Below are positions 1 through 11,113 of a DNA stretch of 64,000 nt, in pieces (positions within the stretch are counted from its first letter, which is position 1; the number at the start of each line of letters is the position of its first letter). The DNA is taken from positions 62,001-126,000 of the forward strand of contig JASJOG010000081.1 in the NCBI GenBank assembly GCA_030142905.1, written 5' to 3'. The notes under the pieces are model-generated. The model did no database searches. It had not been told where the DNA came from and saw only the letters and a list, made by a program, of their open reading frames with translations. Origin of the DNA: Heliopora coerulea (taxonomy: Eukaryota; Cnidaria; Anthozoa; Scleralcyonacea; Helioporidae). A program made the position numbers and the translations under genes.

Positions 1-821
1 AGGACTTTTAAATGCAAAGTTACGACTATGGATAAAACTAATGGTAACGAACCTAGAGAGAGGGGGAGGGGGAAGGAGAGGGGGAGGGGGAGAGAGAAGG
101 GGAGGGGGAGGGGGAGGGGGAGGGGGAGGGGGAGGGGGAGGGGGAGAGGGAGAGGGAGGGAGGAGGAGGGGGGAGGGGAGGGAGAGAAGGAGATGGAAGG
201 AGGAGGAGGGGGAGGGGAGGGAGAGAAGGAGATGGAAGGAGGGGGAGGGGGAGGGAGAGGGGGAAGAAAGAGGGAGAGGGAGAGGAAGAGGGAGGGAGGA
301 GGGGGAGGGAGAGAAGGAGATGGAAGGAGGGGGAGGGGAGGGGGAGATGGAGATGGAGAAGGATGAGATGGAGAAGGAACAGGAGAGTGAGAGTGAGAGC
401 GAGAAGGAAAGAGAAAGAGAGACAAAATTTTATTTGTCTACAGTAGCTTCATCAATTACAAATTATTTTTCATGAAAGCCTTAGTTGGATATACTTACAA
501 CTACAATCTAGTAAAAACTATAAGGGAGGGGGAGAGGGAGAATGGAGAGTAAGAGGGAGAATGGAGAGAGAGAGGAGAGAGTGGTGAATTCAAAGATATT
601 TTTGTATCCGAGATTATTAAGTATATTTATTTTAACTTTTTTTTTTATTTTTTATTATTATCTTTATTTTAACTTTTATTTTAAGCTTATTTTAACTGGC
701 CATCATGGAGCATAAAATTTATCTGCGTAAATGCTCCTCCCTTAATCTACCATCGTCATTCTGAAGTTTTCTTGTTTCAAGACGCATCCTTATATTACTT
801 TTACCTTTTGTTTGATCATAG
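1..821. other. Upstream non-coding stretch
   Basis: No exon can be supported here. Positions 55-345 are an almost pure purine run, 480-600 continue as purine-rich DNA, and 600-720 is T-rich. The last bases before 822 form a polypyrimidine tract and AG that serve as the acceptor of the first visible TRPA exon. Gly/Arg/Glu-rich reading frames across the purine run are low-complexity artefacts. Confidence 0.6.
55..345 (+). repeat. GGGGGA-type polypurine microsatellite
   Basis: Near-continuous G/A on the + strand, built on GGGGGA and GGGAGA units with an embedded longer unit (GAGAAGGAGATGGAAGGAGG) repeated about three times (roughly 181-330). Many runs of four or more G could support G-quadruplex or triplex structure. 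It lies in the 5' flank or an intron of the + strand TRPA gene. Confidence 0.9.
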
Positions 822-1062
822 AGCTGCTATGAATAATCACGCACGTCTAGTGAAATATCTCAGTTCCATTTCAAGATCTTTTGTGAATCAGACGACAGAA
901 TATTCTCAGACGGCGTTGGTCTTGGCAGCACAGCGTGGACACGTCGAGGTTGTGGAGGAACTACTCAACCTCAAAGTAGATTTTCGAATCGCTGATGACG
1001 GTGGACGGACAGTCTTGCATTATGGCGTCAATTTTCCTGATGTACTCACCATCTTGCTGCAG
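822..1062 (+). CDS. Gene A exon 1 of the window: ankyrin repeats
   Basis: Acceptor AG at 820-821 after a T-rich tract; donor GT at 1063 (CAG|GTAGGA). The first base completes a codon from an upstream exon not seen here. It encodes 80 residues with one clear ankyrin repeat ([19 protein letters not shown]) and the start of the next ([10 protein letters not shown]...DVLTILLQ). It ends in phase 0. Confidence 0.8.
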
Positions 1063-4000
1063 GTAGGAAGTTAGAATATCGTGTCGTAGCGATATCATTT
1101 ATATCATTATTAATATATAGTGGCTTCCGCTCACGTCGCACATATATGTCGAACTTGCACCTTGGCCCTCCATCTGAGTCTTGGTAGCTCAATGGTTAAA
1201 TTGTCTTACCGGTCATCAAAAGATTGCGGGTTCGATCCCCGTCTGGGGCTCAGAAATCGTTTTTCTGAGGATACAACTTTACGATCGTTCATCTATCATC
1301 TCATACCGTGTATTGCAGTGTTTTGATCATTACTACTTATTGACTGAGCGTGAGGTCTGTACTAGTGAAATATTGAACTGATGTTTTTAAGTAAAGGTGA
1401 ACATTGCTGTAGCGACTTGGTCCTCGTGGATGAACAAGATCGACAAACAAAAAAAATTGTTCATCTTTGTTTACAACGGTTTTATTCGGCACTAATGAAG
1501 CAACTTATGTTGATTACTATTGTTGAAACAGAGAGAAAGTGTACTTATTGGTGAATGTTGATCGTCCAGGTTAGAGTAGTCTTGAGAAATCAGAATTATT
1601 GGACGATGTAATGCAAAACAATTACTGACTCGCATCAAAACCTATTGATTTCACTCGGCGTTATATCAACTAATGCAGAGAGCAAAATTACGCAAGTCGA
1701 GTTTGTAAAATTTTGCTCTCTGCATTCGCCGATATAATGCAGAGAAAACATAACGAAAGCAGACCGATGACTGATCGACAAGCCGTTGAACCAAGCTATC
1801 CAATCAACCGACCAACAAAGCTCGAGTGGCCGAGTGACCATCTGACCGATCGAACGACCAAGTGACCGATTAACTAACCAACTAAATCGTCAGTTAAAGA
1901 GCTAACTTTACCATTAGTTAAACTGTCATTTAACCTGCTGACCAACAACCCTAGAAACTAACGTGCCAACTACCTGATCAACTAACCACCCAACCAATTG
2001 ACTAATAAACTAACCAACAAAAAGTTGACCGACCGGCCAACCAATCCCTTGAAGGTAGCCAGCTGTCGCTTCTTTACTCTTCAGTAGAACGTTCATGTTA
2101 ATGTAAAATAAAATGTTCTTGTATATGTAAAATAGAATTCTCATCTAAATGTGAAATAGAATTTTCATGTAAATGACTAATGTTGTATCTTTATTTTTTA
2201 AGAAAAAGGGTCTTGCTCAACTTCTTGTCAATGCGAAGGAAAAGGATGGCTTTACTCCAGTTCACTTTGCTGCATTGAGGGGTCTGTATGAGGTAAGTCG
2301 TGCCACGCTTGTTATGTACACTAGTTTAGATTGTATCTTATTCATTCTGCTGCTGTGCGAATCAAAAATTACTTCCTGTAAATAACGGCGCCTCGAAAGT
2401 AGCACCCCCCAGGAAAGTAGCTGCCCCTGATGGCGGATAAATCCGAAGGTAACGGGGCCCACTACTTTGGGGACTCTACAGTATTTTGTGTCACTGACAT
2501 TCCCGCCTTGCCTAGGAAAGTTAGGATGAACATAAATACTCATAGGGCGTAACAAATTTCAGGACTAACCAAGACAACCTTTATGCGGCATGTGTGCGTA
2601 AAGTTCTACTGATTGGTGATGTGCTGTTGTGACATCATCATGACATCATTGAAAACTGAAAAAGTCCCATAATTTGTCGCATTTTGGACGAACATCTCAC
2701 GAATTGACCTATACTGCTAAAGTCAACTAGAAAAGTTGGTTAGAAAGGGATTCGAACTCGCATCTTCGAGTAACCAGATCGCTGCTCTACCAATTGAGTT
2801 AATGGAACAGTATGCTTGTTTTATCCAATTTAAATGCACGAGAAATTCTCGTGAAAACTTAACGAGCATACTGTTTCCAGGGTAGATGAACGATTTTCAA
2901 GCTCGATACTCAGAAAATGATTTCTGAGTCCCAGACGGGGATCGAACGCACAACCTTCTGATGACCGGTAAGATGCTCTAACCATTGAGCTGCCGAGACT
3001 CAGATGGTGAGCTAAGGTGCAAATTCGATATATATGTGCGACCTAAGCGGAAGCCACTATATATTAATAATGATTGATGCAGTTTAATGTTTGAGAAACA
3101 TGAGAGCTTGGATATATCAAGGTACATGAACGATCTTCAAGCTCAGTGGTTAGAGCGTTTTACCGGTCATCAGAAGGTTGCTGGTTCGATTCCCGTCTGG
3201 GGCTCAGAAATCATTTTCTAAGTATCGAGCTTGAAGATCGTTCATCTACCTTTATATATGCAAGCTCTCATGTTTCTTAAACATTAAACTGCATACTTTT
3301 TCCAGTTGACTCGATAGCTCAATTGGTAGATCAGTGGACCGCTGAGCCGAAGATGAGAGTTCGAATCTAGTCAACTGTTCTAGTTGACTTTAGCTGTGTA
3401 GGTGAATTCACGAAATATTCTGTTCATGCTACCCTGAGGATGATCCTGAAGTAGAGTCGAAACACCGCACATCCTCGAGGATATCGAGCATTAGGTTGTC
3501 GCGAGAATCTCTGGTGCACTTAAATTGGATAAAATGAGCATACTGCTCCGAGTTGACTCGATAGCTCAATTCGTAGAGCAGCGGTCCTGTAACCCGAAGA
3601 TGTGAATCCGAATTCTGCTCTAATCGATTTTTCTAGTTGACAGTGTTGGTCAATTCATGAAATATTTTGTTCATGTTACCTTGAGGATGATTTTGAAATA
3701 TCGCATTTTTTAAAGTTACATCTATTTCGCTCACAAAAATAGAGATCTAAGAGACATAAACAAAGGAAAACGACTCTGGAATTCATTATTTTGCAATAAT
3801 CGCTGCCAGTTTGCCCAAAGAGATACAATCGCACTGACTTCACTTCTTCACAACTCATTAAGACGGGCATTTCAAGCCCAGCAATATCTTACGAAGGGCT
3901 TCAGGTTATCTTACCCCCTAACTTGAAAACGTTCGTGACATCCCGTTTGCAGAAAGGCTTTTGTTTGGCTTGAAGTCAAAACTATAAGTTCCACAATCAT

Positions 4001-7000
4001 TGACATATTTAGTTGGAACATTTTAAAAACTTTTCTTGCAATTGCATGTAAAGTAAGCGTGGTCAGTTTAATCCCCGGTCCCCCTCTTAATGTTGTTTCT
4101 ACATGGATGAACACGATTAGCGATTCCGAAGATCGTGCGATGGTCGCACGACCGTTACGATTATATGAGAACCAGACTTGAAAGTAGACTTCGAACCTAC
4201 TTCCACGACTCAACGCTGGTTCACAACGGTCGTAAGTTGTTGTAAAGGGTCGCAAGAATTGCACGATTGAAGATGCACGACTGTTAGCAACAGCCCACAA
4301 CTCATGGTTTACAATAGTTGCAAGAATTGCAATGAGTTGCAAGAATTGCAATGAGTTACGAGAAAAACGTTGCGCAACTGCTTGCGATAGTGGTGGACAA
4401 TGACGTTGCAGTTGCAAGAAAATGACTCAAAATTCGAGGGACAAAAAATCTCTCTAGTTTTAGCGCGTTTCAGTAGTTTCTTACGGTTCATGGGCGAGGA
4501 ATTTTTTTGGCAACTATTTGTCTGCTGCCGTATAAACATGGCCACATTCAATTCCAAACGAAGACTGCAAAAACTACTTCTAGTTTACCTAGTAAAGTGC
4601 AGATATGACCGTAGGTTCGAGAAATACAGGATGCTAGATATTATCTGTTTAGGACATCCAATGAGTCGTAGAGCGACGTACGACACGATGCACATTGCAA
4701 TCTTTGGTCGCAGGTAGTCGCGAACAGTTGTAACGAGTTGTAATCGCATCGCAAAAGTCTGACCAAGCCAAACTCTTGCGACTGCGACCACGACTGTTGA
4801 GCGACTGCTGCGACAGTTGCAGCTCCATGGTACACAATCGTATCTAGTTGCACGACCGTTGTATCGCAAGCTGTCATGCAACCATTGTGAACTGGGCTTC
4901 AAGTTCCACAACTGCCGCTATAACTGCGATTGCTATGTTCTCATAATCGTACGATAATCGCACGACTAAAGAACTTTGCATCGTGCGACTATCGCACGAT
5001 CTTTGCGATTATATGAGAACCAGGCTTAAGAGAAGCTGCAAACATCCTTTTCTTGCAATACAACATTGAATAGGGGGACGGAGGAATAGTGGCATGTACA
5101 GTATACATCTGTTTTGTCCAACAGACCTGTCAGTAATTATACCCAGAGCCGTACCTGGGTGATAATTCGCCCGGGGCAAATTCAGTTGAAGGCGCCTCCT
5201 TCAGGCCTCTCTAACGCTTCCCCAAACTCATACTATATTATACAACTAAACGAGGTACTTCTGTAGAAATAAGTGTTTATAGTGCTTTATTCTCTGTATT
5301 GCTCAAAATGTGGTTTACAATTTAAACCAAGCGCTTCTGAGCCTTGACAGCTGCAAAGTCGTCAATTAACAATGAGAAGTCGAGACAACGATTTAACATT
5401 TTATTAAGTTTTGGAAAACATTTTTGAGTCTGGATAAAGGGACGAAAAAAAGTCGAATTTGTTTCTGAAAATGTTGCTCTGTAAAATTTTGCGTCCGAGG
5501 CAAGCATCGCAGTGGCCCCCCAATCGGTACAGCACTGATTGCGCCTTACATATCTTTTCAGAGTTTAAAGGTCCTCTTGGAATATGGAGGCGATCTGAAT
5601 GTGTTCAACAATACTTCGCGATCTCCTCTTCACTGCGCTGTGAGCTCACAGTGTGTCCACGTCGTTCAGTTGGTTTTGTCCAATGAACGAGAGTTGGTCA
5701 ATAAGGCAGACGCAACTGGTAAAACACCTTTACATACTGCTGCAAGCTATTGTAGTGCTGAGGTAGTGAGATGTCTTCTTGATTGTGGAGCCTTAGCAGT
5801 AAGGTAAATAACTGTTAGCTACTGAAAATATGAAGATTTGTCAAGCTAAAATTTCTAGGTGAATGTAATTATACCTTAAATAGTACTGCGGTTTTATTCA
5901 ATTATCATGAAAGTAATGCTCAGTATCATTTTCTTCCTTCATTTCGATTGGCCGAGAGACCGTTACAGCACCTATGACTACCTGCTTACTGGGGCAGATC
6001 CTTGAATCCTGAAAATGAGCAGCCGGAATTAGTGTCCAGCAAAAGGTTTTAATATACAGAAAAAGTATCTCCTGCGGCAGTTTTTTTTTAGCTAAATTAC
6101 AGTAAATGAGTAGTTCCGTTTCATTTAAAGGAACTTCAAGTAGAAACATCCTTATCAATCATTTCACGGTGCAAAATTGTTAGGATTTTGATCGCAGTCA
6201 GCATCAATGGCGGGTCATCATCGTAATTTCGTTAGCATTATTTGAATTTTGTCACCAGATCCTTGAACACTTACAACAAGTACAACGATTTCGAAATCTT
6301 ATCACTGCATAATCTTGTTGCTCCAGAATCTCATTAGTTTGTCAAGTCACCCAAGTTTCAACACCACTGTCACCGTATACAATAAAAACTGTTTTAACTT
6401 TAGTGAAGTGCTAATTGTCCGCTTACAAGTGGTTATAATACTATTTGGAATTTTTGTTTTGGTGTCCGCGTCCGCTTACGGGAGGTGTCCGTTAACGAGT
6501 GGTCGTTAATATAGTGATGTAAGAGACATTTGACCGAGAAGCAAGCATGGTGTCCGCTTACGGGAACTGTCCGCAAGAAGAGGTTCGACTGTATCAACTG
6601 TTCGTAAGGCTAATAATGCGAATCACTTTCTGACCATTTGTTTAGGGATGAAAACTTGCAGAGTGCACTACACATTGCGGCATACAAAGGTCATCTTGAC
6701 GTTGTTGAATCGTTAGTGGCATTCGACCGAAACATTATTGACTGGAAAAACAAGTATGGACGGACGGCATTGATAGCTGCAGCATCCACAGGTAAAACCG
6801 ACGTGGTGAAATTTCTCCTGGAAAATGGTGCTGAGATAAACGAAGACTACGAATTTCTGAACTGTCTCGATTGGAGTTTAATTAAGAATGATAAAGACAC
6901 TGCTATGGTAATGATGCGCCATTCAAGGTGGAAACAGGTAAGGTCATAGCATTAACACAAGCAAGAACACGAACATACACACAAACGAGGACAAAAACTC

Positions 7001-10000
7001 CAGGATGGACTTGTGAGGGCATGGATACGAACATAGACACGGAAACGGACGTGTACATGGAAACGAAAACGAAAACGACTATGGAAACGAACGAGGACAG
7101 GTACTGAAAAATGGACCCAGTTGAGGAAACGGAACGGCCAGGGCCACGGCCACGAGCAGGAACACGAACACGAACACGGACATGCACGCAGATAGAGGCA
7201 GGGACCCGGATAAAGAAACGTGAACGGACACTGGGACACGGAATCATACACCATGGAATTATAACCAGTGCCTTAATGTTCGCTAAGAGATCCTACTAAA
7301 ATCAATAGCTTTAAAATTCTACATCAGCGGAGAATGCAGCAACTATTATGATGTATAAGGTTCACAATAAACTAGTGCCTAATTACTTGTTTGAGATTTT
7401 CACAAATATCAACCAAGTACCATAGGTGAAGCAAGGTTTAACTTACTGTGCGGGCACAAATCAAAGAATGTGAAAACATCTCCTCAATCATATTTTAGAC
7501 CCCTAAGCATGAGATGGATTTTGGGACCAGGTTTCCGAACTAGAACAAGAGCGATATTTCTTCTCAGAAATAATTGAAAGAAGGCATTTGAAACGACTGC
7601 GTGTTTTGCTTCGTCTTTTTGATGGCAGGAGCTGTTGACACATCACTACTTTCAGCCATTTTTGGGAAGGTCACGTGAAATAGTTCACGTGAAATAGTTC
7701 ACGTGAAATAGTTCACGTGAAATAGTTCACGTGAAATAGTTCACGTGAAATAGTTCACGTAAGAAGTAGGGTAGGAACCCAAGCTTTGCACGAATTTTCA
7801 ATTGTAATGCGGTTAAGATTACGGTAGTGACAAAGTTTCACTCAAAGTATTCTTTCATGAAAAGTTTTTCGGACAACGTTTCGACCAAACGTTGAGCCAT
7901 CCTCGGGTCAAAAAATTGTTTAAGGTTTACATCTTATGTAACATTAAGAATGCAAGTTACAAAATCTAGTTTACTTTTGCATGCATTTTATATGGAAAAA
8001 TTAAAAGTATCATTAAACAAAAAGATCAAAGAAGAAAATCTGAGTCTGGTCTTGTCTGTGTAGTTTTATTGCAAATATTCCAGTTTTTAGTCGGTGTTTT
8101 TTATCTTTTAGTGTAAATTAGTTGTAAATATTTATGATCTTTTTAAAATTCTAGTTTATGTATATCTTTATACCCTTTAAGATTTGGATTTTGTAATTTG
8201 CATTTTTAACGTTATATAAGATGTAAACCTTGAACAACTTTTTGACTTGAGGGTGATCCAACATTGAGTCGAAACGTTGTTCGAAAAACTTTTAATAAGG
8301 GCATTTTATTACGAATCATTTACTTTATTTTTTCTTGACTTTAATTTTTTTCTTTGCTAACAAAACTTGGGGGCACGTTCCCCTTGTGCCCCCACGGTTC
8401 CTTCGTCGATGAGTAAATGATCACAACACTAGAGAAGCTTAATTTAACTTTATGTGCCCAATTTTAAAAACTAATTTCATGGAAAAATCATTTGGCTGCA
8501 TTGTTCTGGAATAGTCTATCGCCCGAAATGAAATCCTCCGAAACTGTACATATCTTCAAAAGGAGGATTAAGCAACTGCCTGATATTTAGTTGTAATTCA
8601 TACTTATATAATTGTAGGTTTTAAATTTGTAGTTCATAGGAATAGTTACATTGTAATTTCCTTTGGTGAAATACAACCCTATTTAAATTAATACAGTCAG
8701 ATGAAGATAAATACAGCATACCATGGAAAATTTCTTTTCTTTGCACCATCGAAGAAAACGAGTTATCTTTCACACTTCTTGTTGTTCTTCTCTAATATAC
8801 GTCATATCGATTAGTGAATGTTTGCTGATATTTTTGATAAATTAGATCCTAATGACTGGATTACATGGTGCTGAAGCCACAATGGCTAAACTGGTTCACA
8901 AAATGCCAGAGGTTGCATGTCGTGTTTTATCTAACAGTGTAACATCGAAAGGACATCCTGATAGCAAGGAGTACGTCAGAAGCTACGATTTCAGTTCACT
9001 TCAAGACTGTTCACCAGGTATGCTCGCTAATGTACGTCGCGGGAGTGTTTTGAATTTCTTAGAAAATTCACCTCTTAATACGCTAATTTGTGAAGAAAGT
9101 TTGGAAATTTATGTTTTCTAAATCTAAGAAATTAATTGCTTCTTCACATATAAAGGCACATGTTTCTTTGTCACATTTTCCTTTGTGTTTCCTCCTATAT
9201 GTCTGACCACTATATTTACCTACCTACTTACCTACCAACCTATATAGATTTAGATATAGAGAGATAGAGATATGGGGAGGTAAAATGACAGAGAGATTGA
9301 CAGAGAAATTTATTGAGAGATTTATAGATTTATAGAGATGTAGAGATGTAGAGATAGATAAATAGATGGATGGATAGATGGATGGATGGATAGATGGATG
9401 GATGGATGGATGGATGGATGGATGGACGGATGGACGGATGGACAAACGGACGGACGGACAGACAACCGTATAGATGTATAGATATAAATATATATGGAAT
9501 TATGTGTTGGGTAGGTTATTTTTGCCACAGGCCTCACGCACGCTTAATCTGGCATTGGAACAGATGCTTGAAAAATTCCCTCCGTACTCTTCCAGACTAA
9601 GTATTTCGCTCCCTAGCGGTGGACGGCTGCAAATACTTATACTAGTATTACCATTATTTTTTTCAAAACAATGACGATTATTGAGTTGACCAAATACATC
9701 TGTTTCCAGATGTCCGAAAGCACTGCAAAGTGAAACCACTGACAGCTATTGAAACCATGGTCAGAACCAAGCGTTACAGTTGTCTTCGTCATCCTGTTTG
9801 TCGCAAGTTTTTGAAAGCGAAATGGATGGATTTTGGATGGACAGCCCATACCGTCAATCTTTTATTGTACACCGTATTCTTAGTGTCTTTGAACGTCTAC
9901 GCATTTCAAATACCATCGTACCAAAAGACACAAGCAAACCCAGGTAATGACTGCACACTAGCTTTGCGATGTTGTGAAAGAGAGCGTGAATAGGATAACC

Positions 10001-11067
10001 TTGGTGAAAGTGTCAATCTATATACCCTCATCAAAAGTTTTTCATTTGTCATTAAGCTACACATTTGACGACTGCGAAGACACTACTCTGCTTCCTGGAT
10101 AAAGTAGACCAAATAAGAACTTCACGTTCCACCGAGATTAGAAATTACAAAATGCCCAGTAGAAATCGTTGGGGATGAGTTCAAAACCTAATAGTTTTCT
10201 TCGTGGCATACCTCTACACCTCCCAGAAAATAGGTGTGTAATGGATAAATAGAAAATTGCTTGAGTGTCTCTGTGCTGTAATGGAAACATTAATGACGTT
10301 ATTTCAACCTGAAAAACGCCTTGTGAAAACACGAAGTGTAGCCGAGTGATTTCAGGTATTTTTGCGATTGACATGGCGTTATGAATGTTTCTATCACAGT
10401 ACGGAGACACCTAAGCTATTTTCCATTTGTTTTATAAAATAATTAAGATTTTTCGAGTTTTCGTGGCATCATCCATGTCCCTGAACTCTAAAGATCTATT
10501 TACACGATACGATGGTCATATATGACTGTTCATCCTGAGGGATGTAATGTTGTCTGAAACGCACAACTCCTGCTTTCACTTCGCTCATTGATATAGCAAT
10601 AAGCGTAGAGGACTCCGTTTAGTTAATCGGATACATCAGAACAAGCAATCGTATACGACAATCGCATCATGTAAATTGGCCTTAATACAAAATGAAAGTG
10701 ACGTCAGCATGTCTTTGTACTCTGCGAGAAAATGAGGCTTGTCCAATCAGAGGGTGCCCAGGGGATGCGTGTTATTTTATAAATAATGTTATCACTGTTG
10801 GTTTTAATAATCTTGTACAGTTGATACTTCATGAGGCCGTAACATGTAGAACAAGTTTACCTACTACAAGCGGAATCTTTTGCAGCTCATGTTTTCTTGT
10901 TAACAGGTCTGGATAATGGTGCGTCAATTGGTGTCAAAGTTTCGATGCTGGTTTGTCTAATTTTTACTGGTTTCCAAGCTCTAAAAGAGATTGTACAGGT
11001 AAGATTTTGTGAGCGAGACTGACAGAATGGTGAATGATGTATATTTCATTAGCCAATAAACTACAAA

Positions 11068-11113
<46 letters not shown>

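Larger units (their letters stand above)
1063..2202. other. Gene A intron with SINE-like and degenerate repeats
   Basis: It contains a tRNA-like unit (1174-1252), one copy of a block repeated at 13542-13730 (1390-1575), a perfect hairpin (1672-1726), and about 1800-2050 made of degenerate ACCAACTA/GACCGA-type short repeats. No exon is seen. Confidence 0.7.
2293..5561. other. Gene A intron, 3.3 kb, repeat-filled
   Basis: About 2650-3670 is a mosaic of tRNA-like units and foldback repeats. About 4070-5040 is a palindrome-rich GTCGCA/TTGCAA block. 5140-5200 (GCCGTACCTGGGTG...) looks like an element end. No TRPA exon is visible and exons 2 and 3 join directly in phase 0. Confidence 0.65.
6938..8845. 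other. Gene A intron with short repeats and nested elements
   Basis: It holds a degenerate hexamer repeat (6953-7235), LINE 3' fragments (7348-7422 and 8489-8590) split by a foldback element (7856-8310), and the CACGTG tandem array (7671-7760). Confidence 0.7.

Noticed and set aside
28..475. Gly/Arg/Glu-rich frames
   Set aside because: They translate the GGGGGA purine microsatellite; composition alone explains them.
1174..3625. Functional tRNA genes
   Set aside because: A- and B-box motifs are present but anticodon stems do not pair well and the units share non-tRNA flanks, so a SINE origin fits better.
3911..4911. - strand frames of 80-168 codons
   Set aside because: They cross a palindrome-rich repeat block in gene A's intron and show no domain or splice support.
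9224..9537. - strand frames rich in Ile-His-Pro-Ser
   Set aside because: Direct translation of the GGAT microsatellite.
10692..10916. + strand 74-codon frame overlapping the S2 exon
   Set aside because: It is in a different frame from the S2 exon, which has good splice sites, correct phase and a membrane helix.
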